From contig CM060883.1 of the NCBI GenBank assembly GCA_030762935.1, positions 29,568,501 through 29,632,500 of the forward strand: a DNA stretch of 64,000 nt. The letters run 5' to 3'. The notes under the pieces were generated by a model. The model was not told the origin of the DNA. It searched no databases and saw only the letters and a list, made by a program, of their open reading frames with translations. The DNA is from Hymenopus coronatus. Its lineage: Eukaryota > Arthropoda > Insecta > Mantodea > Hymenopodidae. The position numbers and the translations under genes were made by a program. Shown here piece by piece: positions 56,387 to 64,000 of this stretch (position 1 is its first letter; each line of letters begins with the position of its first letter).

Positions 56387-56743
56387 ACTTTCTCTAGACA
56401 TACTATGTACATAGTAGATACAGAAGGTATTGTATTTTAGCCAAAAATTTGATGACAAGATTTCAATGGAAATACATGTTGAGAGGTCACCTGAGTACAA
56501 AAATATTTTTGAAAGCAAAATGTGCGTGCAAACAGCATAAATAAAAACAAAGTAGGTTAAATGCCAAACTTGGTAATTTAAGTTCAGCAAGTTCACTCTT
56601 CTACTTACAAGAACAAAGTAATAAAGATCATTTCTACTTATGTTTATCTTGATTAGCATGAACTAAATAGAAAAATAATCTTTTGTAAGAGTAGTTTGAT
56701 TTCATGACAGGTAGAGAAACTAGTGTGAATGGAACACATTAGA
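56387..56743 (-). mobile_element. HL1 copy with large internal deletion
   Basis: ACTTTCTCTAGACATACTAT at left with intact hairpin, then a jump from AATTTAAGTTCAGCAAGTTC to the 5'-end block (TTTATCTTGATTAGCATGAA). The right end is GGTAGAGAAACTAGTGTGAA-TGGAACACATTAGA. Only both ends remain. Confidence 0.8.
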
Positions 56744-57554
56744 TTGTTCCTATTTGGGTTTAATACATTAGAAAACACACACTGTCTGGGGAATATCTGG
56801 CTAGGGACAAATTTCAAACCCCAACCCCTGCCATAAGTCAAACTTTGGACCTCTTAGTTGCTGAACTAAGAGACAAGTATTTGCATATTTATTCTGTGTG
56901 AAACTGTCCACTAGAGGTGGTCAAAACCTGTGCCACTCTCGCTTGTTACTTGTAAGCTACATAACTTCTCGAGAGTCTCATGTGTCGAGAACTAGTGCTT
57001 ATGAGCGAGACAACTTGAATATTCTCGTCACTACAGGCATAGTAGGCTGACATATTATTTGTAGTATAAACTGGTTACATAATAACCAGGGCCCGGACTT
57101 TTAGGTTTTAACCTATTTTTTTCCTTATAAGTTAGAAAATTTCAAAGTACTTTTATGTTTCAAGCAGTTTGAACAAAAATGTGTGAATCTTGTTTAAAAA
57201 AAACAGAAGAGGCTAAATGGGACATTAGGACCTAAAACTTGCTAAACTTACATTTTTTCTCCCCCCCCCCCCCAGTAGGAAATGTATTAATTTTTTCTTA
57301 AATTCAACTGAATTACAATTACAATTTGTGTTTAACAATCTGTTAATTTTGTTTTGTTTGTGGGGATAGCCAAGGAAGTTTTATACAATTTCCATCTTAG
57401 TCTGAAAGTACGTGCATGACATCTTGCAATTTTGAAAGATCTTTTTCTGTCCACAGGAATATATTAAAAAACAACAGAAAATTTGGAAATGTGGCTGGTT
57501 GTGTACAGTGCTGAAATGTGTAGTGTGTTTTATGCGAGTGCTATGTATTAAAAA
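56744..57554. other. Worn SINE and possible hAT end
   Basis: 56755-56880 has a tRNA-like B box on minus (GGTTGGGGTTTGAAATTTG), probably an old SINE. At 57087 CAGGGCCCGGACTTTTAGG resembles hAT terminal repeats and the TAGAGCTGGGATTTTTAAC at 62840. A C run is at 57263-57274. No gene is seen. Confidence 0.35.
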
Positions 57555-57596
57555 TCTGATGTTCCATTCTCTACATCTGTGACAAATTATTGTTAA

Positions 57597-58540
57597 CCCT
57601 AGAAAGGTGGCTCTAGTATGTCTTACATTAGTGGTGGTGCGGGGTCTCCTGCGACCCCAGGAGTAAAATGGTTGTTGTAAGCGAGCTAAATAAATATTTT
57701 TGTGAAATTATTGCTTATATTTACCTATCAAAATATAATACATTAAAATAACTGTTGGTGGTATAAAGATTAGCTTAAAAATGAAAAACTATTACAATAT
57801 ATGTCACCTTCTAAAATTACAGTAACTTGGAACTGAGGTGCAGCACAATACACAGACTTCAGTGTTCACTTCACTAGTATAATAATAAGTCAGTTAATAA
57901 TTTTTTTTATCTCAACTGTAAAAACACATGTTTTTAGCCCTTTGCACACGATTATGCTGTGATCTCTAAAGGAGATATTGCATTTTATTTTTTGCTGCAG
58001 ATTTTACATCTGGTAAGCGAGTCACTATATTGTGGAAGCAAGTGAGTGAATACTGAGTTCTTCCTCTTCTGCTTTTTGTTCACTTTCACTATTTCAAGTT
58101 CATCTTCGGTTTCACTATTTTCACCAACTAATATTTCCTCTTCTTCCACTTCCCTTATTAGGGCTAACAAACTTGCCTGTAGATCCTCATAACTCATGAG
58201 ACATAAAACAGCACTACATTGCAAAATAAGTACGTATTATAGCCACAACTTCTCGGAGGACGAGCTATAACTACAGAAACAGTATGCCAGATGAGATAAA
58301 ATAAGCAATGGGGGAGGTGGCGTGGGGTATTTACCGTCCTCCTTAGAGCCGATGCTGACAAATATCCCATTTTCTAGGAATGTGAGGCCTGTACTCCAAT
58401 GCTAATGACTTCTAACAAAGGCCAACAAATGCAGTGAAAGGTAAGAGAAAGACAGAGTGCAGATATCCAAAAAACACTATTCACCTCTTGCAAATAAAAC
58501 TGACTGGGGTCGGAAAATACTCCGCGCCACCTCTCTAGGG
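57597..58540 (-). mobile_element. piggyBac-type element, 944 bp, TTAA flanks
   Basis: Left end CCCTAGAAAGGTGGCTC, right end (complement) CCCTAGAGAGGTGGCGC. TTAA lies on both sides (57593-57596 and 58541-58544). CCCTA ends with a TTAA duplication are the hallmark of piggyBac. At 944 bp it is far too short for a transposase of about 600 residues; it holds only the small frame at 57985-58224. A non-autonomous, internally deleted element. Confidence 0.85.
57985..58224 (-). pseudogene. piggyBac N- plus C-terminal residue frame
   Basis: 79 codons on the minus strand. The first half is acidic (REVEEEEILVGENSETEDEL), like piggyBac N-termini. Then basic KKQKRKN, and it ends TRCKICSKK before a stop, like the start of the C-terminal cysteine-rich motif. 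The catalytic core is absent, consistent with an internal deletion joining both ends. Whether it is expressed is unknown. Confidence 0.5.
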
Positions 58541-58639
58541 TTAAAAAGCTTCTTCTTCTATCTACTTCATGATAATTGAGATAAACACTAGCAGAAGTTG
58601 TCCTTATCCCTTGGTTCCTTCTAGGTAGAAGGGAAAAAA

Positions 58640-58984
58640 TGTAATGTGTTCCATTTGCATATCATCTAATTGTTTGGTAAACAAAGCTTTTATTCAAAAC
58701 ATTAAACTGTTATGTACATCATGCTAATCGAGATAAACATAAGTAGAACTAGTCTTATTACCAGCTTCCCTGTAAATAAAGAGAAATAAGAAAATGCACA
58801 GGCTAAAGTGATAGTCTCCTCCTTTAACAGCCAGTTATTATGTGAAACAATTGAAATTGCATATCTTTGCTTACCAGGAGTAAAAATATGAGAAAAAAGA
58901 TGTCCTCCCGTTTGGGAAAAGTTTAAGTGGCTTAAAATTGAAACCAATAATTTGGAATATCTCAAAAATGTTTAACTCTATTAA

Positions 58985-59016
<32 letters not shown>

Positions 59017-59430
59017 GAAAAAAAAAACCAACAACAACTTATGGTTTGCCAGTTATATATTCCCCAGAAAATTCCAGATATACATTTCGATGTCATAAAA
59101 ATAGCTTATACATAAGCTATTTTATTTAAAATCGTTAAGAGCCATTTTTGAGAAAATCAAAAATTTCGGAAAATGTTCCATGTAAAGGGTAGTTTGTGGT
59201 GGGAAGATTTTCTTGAAAATATTTGTGTTGCATCTTTGGGAGATACCAAACTGGGTATTAAACAGTCTTTCTGAGCTATGCTGTTTGCATACACATTTGC
59301 ACCTTTTTTAAAAAATGCTTTTTCTTTTGTATTCAGGGGGTCCCAAAACATGTATTTCCGGTGAAATCTCGGTACCAAATTTTTGGGTGCATTACAATAT
59401 CTTCTCTGTACATACACGTGTAAAGAAAGT
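58640..59430 (+). mobile_element. HL1 full copy (791 bp)
   Basis: TGTAATGTGTTCCATTTGCA to CGTGTAAAGAAAGT. An (AAAG)n tract is at 58984-59017. It is the 5' variant with AATTGTTTGGTAAAC. Confidence 0.85.
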
Positions 59431-59932
59431 AAAAATAAATGCTGAGTTTTAGTTAAAATGCTCTAGCACGAGTATACTGTGTAACAAATTGTCTTAAATG
59501 ACAGAACATATTAATAGCTTGCTTCCAGGAAGTAAAATAGTTCTCATATTTTTATTACGTTATAAAAGGTGTTTGTCGTCAACTTCCTTAAATAGGTAGG
59601 AAAATTGTTAAAAAAAAGCTAGGAACATTGTTTAAAAACCGAAAGAGGCTAATAGAAGATAGTAAAAGGCTAAAAATGAATTTCTAAAAAGTTCAACATC
59701 CATTCCCTAGTAATAACTCAAGGTAATTCATTGTTTAACAGTACATTATATATCTAGATGTTTGGTTTATGATGGTCCTTTCATTTTTGAGCTATGCTGT
59801 CCAGACACACACAGACCTAAAAATGATTTGTTTGGACCCACTCAAAACATATTTCTGGTGAAATTTTTTCATAAAACTTTTGAGTAGAATACCTTTTCTA
59901 TCCACATTGTGCATAGGGGCTAGAGAAAGTAA
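59431..59932 (+). mobile_element. Unrecognised bases, then HL1 3' fragment
   Basis: 59431-59740 holds nothing certain. From about 59770 TTTCATTTTTGAGCTATGCT, CATATTTCTGGTGAAAT and GCTAGAGAAAGTAAAAA mark the HL1 3' end, worn. Confidence 0.55.
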
Positions 59933-61716
59933 AAATATTATTGTCCAGTTAAAAACAAGTTAAGCTACAATGTGCAGAATTTGCCAGAAAAACATCATTG
60001 TATACATTCTACACAACATGTAGCTGGATGTATCAGTACTATTAATAAAAATCACATTTTTTCATACAACCTGAGTCTTTGCATCATATCACACCCATTC
60101 ACTTTCCCTTTAATCTTGAACAAGTCTGTTTCAACAGATAAAACACTCAGTATTCTGGAAAACCATCAACACATTTCGGGAATTAATTTACTAACTTTAA
60201 TTTCCTAAGTGTAACATTCTGGTACAAATATAACGTGGCAACACTGTTCTTACGCTCCATGCTGCTTATAGAGGCACTTGTTAAGTAGTTCGGCCTTTTG
60301 CTGCACGAGTTGCATTTTTTTTTTTTTTTTCTGGGGCTACAGAAGGAAAGCTGTCTTGTCAGTGAGTCTCAGGTCTTCTCAGGGTGGAGCGGTAAGTGTT
60401 TTCTGATGGCATGATTCGCCATTACTTCTTTATTGTAAGGGCTGAACTGATCTCCTTTGTATTATTTGGACAGGATTTCTTGGTAAAACAAATATTTAAA
60501 TACATTTGGGTTTTGTGAAAAGCTTAACTGCCATGATTTCTTATTTAATTATTTCGTTGCCAGTTAAGTGAAATAATACATAACATTCGACGTTCCGCAT
60601 TTCAATGATCTTCATTTTTGTTAAAAGTTAAATTATGGGAAATGCTAATCTTGTTACGAGTTGAATAGGAATATAACTATATTATTCACATTATTTTATT
60701 ATGTACTGTTATTGTTAAAGTTTGCATAGATTATTAATGAAATAAATTGCTGTTATATAAGTACTGGATCCCATTTTGCTCATTATAGTTAGCAGGGCAA
60801 CACATACATAATTTGTGTCTGCTGTTACAGTGTTGATCCTTTATTGCAAATTTAGCCTGTTCTCCATTTTTCATAAATGTGAGTTGCGTGAAATCACCCA
60901 AAATACTGACAGAGAGTACATTAAATTATAGGCAGCAAAACTTTTTAATATAATTGAAATTGCTAGTGGATTGGTGGAACTTTATAACTCAAAATACTAA
61001 GTCATTTTTGAGAAAATACAAATTGCAATGAAAAGGTCTTTTAGGGATGGGGTAGATTTTCTTGAAAATCTTTTGTGTTGCACCGATCGCTGGACTTATT
61101 TTGTTTTTGAGTTAGCTGTTTATAGAGACAGGATTAATATTTTTTAACTATATTTTTTGGGAGGAACTGTAGGTTTCCAAAGAAACCTTCAATTCAAATA
61201 TTTTAAACATTTACCAATTATTGAAATTGCAATTTGGCTCTTGCAATCAAGGGCCAAAAAGGTTTTGAAAATTTGCTTATCCTAATAATATTGAATTTCA
61301 GCGAATTTAACAAGGAATCCAACTCTACTATATAAATAGATGTGGGACACTGCTTTCAGGTGCCAGGAAAGTAAGGGTCTATCTGCACCTTTCAAATTTT
61401 CTACCTTATAGCATAACACATACAATTAAATGACATAATCAAAATCTTAATGTATTTAACCATTCCTGAGGAAAATCATAGGTAGCCTTACAGTTTATGA
61501 TTGTAACTAGAAGAAATTCAGAACTTTTTGTTTCCAGAACTTTATACCAGTATGTAATGCTCAAACACAACCCCCATCATATTTTGATTCCTATAGTTCT
61601 TAACCAATCTGACAAAACTTTGGGAGCTTACAACACTAATTTCTAACAGTATAAAAAGCCATTATTACACAAGAATCTTTCTGCTTCACCTACAGAAATT
61701 TTAATTTTTTAATTGA
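59933..61716. other. No gene recognised
   Basis: AT-rich. Contains an exon-like segment (60343-60391) and a very worn HL1 middle fragment at about 60985-61175 (CATTTTTGAGAAAATACAAA, GATTTTCTTGAAAATCTTTT). Confidence 0.4.
60343..60391 (+). other. Exon-like 49-base segment
   Basis: A run of about 17 T's and CTGGGGCTACAG precede it and GCG|GTAAGTG follows. This is a strong-looking acceptor and donor pair, but the segment is too short to judge coding. It may be a small or untranslated exon, or chance. Confidence 0.2.
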
Positions 61717-62342
61717 ATGATGTTTAAGGTTAGTTATAATTGTATTGAAGAAACATTTACCTTTCGACCATCAATGGAATTCTACACAGCTACAGTTGAA
61801 GCTAATAGAAAAACTAAGCCAGTCTTATTAATGGATTTTTTTAATATAGCTCAGCATATCTTCTTAATTGTAGCTTATTTGCTTGATAGTTTTACTGCTT
61901 TCAAAATGGAGCTGGAAAACAAAGGCAAAAAATATGTTAAAACCAATATTAATCGTTTGTCTCTATTCTATAGATAAAAAGAGGATGTTTCAGATAGGGG
62001 CGAAAAAATCCAGAGTATTTATCAGAACAATTCAATTGAACTATGAATTCATCATTACACATCCACAATTACACAAACCCAAGTCCCAAGAAGAAGTGTG
62101 GTTATATTTTTAACACTGCATTTACTTGCCAAGACTGCAATGTATGTTCAAGTCAATTTAAAAACTCCATTGACTGGGAAATTCACATACTTTTCTGCCT
62201 CACCCAGAGGTGCCTCTGCAGTAACAATTGCTGCTTATATTTTTATGAAGGGAGCTTACACGCAAAATGAAAGGAAACATTTGCCATATATATATATATA
62301 TATATATGTACACACACACACACACATACAGAAGGAAAAAAT
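61717..62342. other. Diverged fourth exon-like block and flanks
   Basis: At 61985-62065, read on minus, the block keeps NDEFIVQLNCSDKYSGFFRP YL in one frame, similar to block 3 (NDEIIVQLNISDEF...FRPYL). The inner segment found in blocks 1-3 is not seen. Overlapping plus ORFs of 60-86 residues here have no motif. An (AT)n/(CA)n tract lies at 62286-62326. Confidence 0.4.
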
Positions 62343-62682
62343 CTACTCTTACTAAAGATTCTTTTATCTACATCATGCTAATCGAGGTAAACATTAGCAT
62401 AATTGGTCTTAATACTTACTTCATTGTAAGTAGAAGGGAAATAAGGGACTACATTATGCTAAAGCAATAGTCAACATTTTTTAAAAGCTGGTTGCTATGT
62501 GAACAACTGAGGTTCGGTTTGCTTTGCATGATCCCAATTGAGAAATGTAGTTTAAAACTGAAACAATAAGGAACAAAAATGATCAATTCAAGTTGATGAC
62601 AACATATATGACAAATGATGTGTTTAAACGAGATCTATATTTTTTTATGTATTAAGTTTTTGTCTATCTCTTATAGTTTAAT
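62343..62682 (+). mobile_element. HL1 5' third
   Basis: CTACATCATGCTAATCGAGG, TTGTAAGTAGAAGGGAAATA, AAAGCTGGTTGCTATGTGAA and ACGAGATCTATATTTTTTTA, ending at TTGTCTATCTCTTATAG. Confidence 0.75.
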
Positions 62683-62691
62683 TGGAGGTGG

Positions 62692-62782
62692 AAAACTATG
62701 CTGATTCATACGTCGAAGATGAACCTGTGAAGGTGGTTGAGAAAGAGAAGGCACCTGAATATGAAACAAATTATAGAAAATA
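62692..62782 (+). other. Short open frame ending in TAA
   Basis: Open plus frame LEVENYADSYVEDEPVKVVE, then KEKAPEYETNYRK and TAA. The composition is charged and protein-like. An acceptor could be the TTATAG of the adjoining HL1 fragment or GGAG, neither convincing. No family known to me. Confidence 0.2.
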
Positions 62783-62839
62783 ATTAGGTAAGATTGATAT
62801 AACTCCTGTACTATAAGTAGTATAACAAATGTTTATAAC

Positions 62840-64000
62840 TAGAGCTGGGATTTTTAACTGGATCAATTGAAAATATGTAGAAAAATAGGAAATCTTTTAA
62901 AATATGTGATATAAAATACAAATTTCTAATATTATGCTCAAGAAAAATTCACACGTTTCTCAGTACAGTGTACAATTATTATTTGACGAAAATGTAACCT
63001 AGAAACCACATTATATTAATTTAATTTCGAAAATTAACTCTCAATTTCATCGAGTAAAAATATTATATTAGTAAACACAAATGTAAATGCAAATTCTATA
63101 GCTAAAGACATGCATTCATTAAATTTTGCAGCACAGTGGACAATTACATATTTTTCAAAATGACCGCTCAACATTACATGATGTGATGGTGGCAAATTTT
63201 AACAAAGGAATCTTTCCTGGGGAACTGTTCTCAGGACAATCTATAATGTCCCCTTTTAGAATTTAACACACACTGCGAAATGTTGAATATCCAGGATTTT
63301 TACTCAAACCTGTTTTTAATTTATTCCAGGCACTCTTACCCTTCTCACTACACTTAGTTTTTCAACTGTATCTTCCACAACACCAATAGAAGCTTCAATT
63401 GGAAATCCTGAAGTTTCCAAATGTGTGATACTCTCTGGGAGCCAGCTAAAGTTGCTTCTAATGTAGGAGATGGAACAAACCATTTTGGAATCACTGAAGG
63501 CATGCTGAGATTCATGAATAGCTGCAACACTTTCAGGGTCAAAATGTTCCACAACAGTCTTTGTGTCATCAAAATGTTCACCATAAAAGTTCACTGCTTC
63601 AATCCACGTTCTCCACCTAGTTAACACTGGTTCTGGAGGCAATGGTGTTCCTGGAAGTTGCTCTTTGTAGGAGTTCACTCTGTGGGGCTTTTAGAAATAC
63701 TTTTTTTGTTGCCGAAATTAATGTATTCACTTCTGGAAACTTAACTCTTTTACCCTTGGCAACAGGTTGCAAATCATGAGCTAAGCACGTCAAATGAAGC
63801 ATATTGGGGAAAAATACCTTCTGAGCAGTTGCAGCTTTAAGCTTGTATGGTGCTGCATCAGAATATAGCACTAACACTTTCTCTTCTTGTGTTCACAAAT
63901 CTTGCAATAGTTGAATGATTTGTATGGTCCAGCTTTTTGTAGCAGATTAAACACGGGTTAGAAGCGCTGTTAGGTTCCAACCTTCCTACCACGAGATTTG
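62840..64000 (-). pseudogene. hAT-type transposase, frameshifted, partial
   Basis: Minus-strand remnant of a hAT-like transposase of the kind often annotated as CGG-repeat-binding-protein-related in arthropods. One frame (63877-63617) has LYSDAAPYKLKA, LHLTCLAHDLQ and VKKVFLKAP-like features. A one-base shift moves to the next frame (63678-63316) with PVLTRWRTWIEAVNFYGEHF and FSWLPESITHLETSGFP. A second shift near 63330 gives AWNKLK...KNPGYSTF to about 63265. A stop precedes the first frame. TAGAGCTGGGATTTTTAAC at 62840 may be the terminal repeat. The N-terminus is beyond the window. Confidence 0.7.

Larger units (their letters stand above)
57555..58639 (+). mobile_element. HL1 copy interrupted by piggyBac-type element
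   Basis: TCTGATGTTCCATTCTCTAC-ATCTGTGACAAATTATTGTTAA is followed, after the insertion, by TTAAAAAGCTTCTTC and ATAATTGAGATAAACACTAG. In many other copies ATTGTTAAAAAGCTT is continuous, so the empty site is known from paralogues. The 3' part beyond TAGAAGGG is replaced by the next HL1. Confidence 0.8.

Noticed and set aside
61717..61977. 86-residue plus ORF as a gene
   Set aside because: AT-rich frame with no motif, overlapping other chance frames.

Overview
The window looks like repeat-dominated nuclear DNA of an insect or other arthropod with a large genome. I see no operons, no dense long ORFs, no intact protein-coding gene, no true tRNA or rRNA gene and no CRISPR. The sequence is AT-rich, carries long (GT)n, (GA)n and homopolymer tracts, and contains tRNA-headed SINEs flanked by target-site duplications, a non-LTR RNase H fragment, piggyBac-, hAT- and Tc1/IS630-type remnants, and intron-like splice signals. 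I cannot name the species.

From 1 to about 49 kb the sequence is mostly one interspersed family, here called HL1 (my label). I count about 50 full or partial copies by eye, in both orientations. A full copy is 0.7-0.9 kb once inserts are removed. It begins TCTGATGTGTTCCATTCACA, has ACTTTCTCTACA just inside that end, carries a variable (CA/GT)n tract, and ends in a long hairpin around ACTATGTACATAGT whose right arm is TGTAGAGAAAGT. Copies lie between A's (or T's on the other strand) with no target duplication. Several copies split other elements exactly inside A/T runs. This resembles non-autonomous Helentron-type (HINE/DINE-1-like) elements; the repeat family is plain, the class is inference.

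At least six tRNA-derived SINE families (labelled S-A to S-F) are inserted into and between HL1 copies, several with clear 10-15 bp target duplications. The best nests are at 2.3-3.9, 4.9-6.5, 10.3-13.4, 36.8-39.1 and 47.2-49.1 kb, where insertion order can be read directly. Other mobile DNA: a non-LTR RNase H fragment (13.9-14.7 kb), two decayed terminal-inverted-repeat elements (13.8-16.6 and 16.65-18.3 kb), the start of a DDE transposase (25.1-25.3 kb), a piggyBac-type element with TTAA flanks inside an HL1 copy (57.6-58.5 kb), a Tc1-like transposase end whose catalytic Glu codon is a stop (54.4 kb), and a frameshifted hAT-type transposase running off the right edge.

From about 49 kb on, HL1 becomes rare. 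Here lie three similar blocks (52.4-55.5 kb) with exon-like pieces bounded by splice-like sites, and a diverged fourth copy at 62 kb. A GC-richer stretch at 39.7-40.0 kb looks like a promoter plus first coding exon on the minus strand. These two places, and the HL1 family itself, are the best candidates for something undescribed. I found no functional gene system that I can defend.
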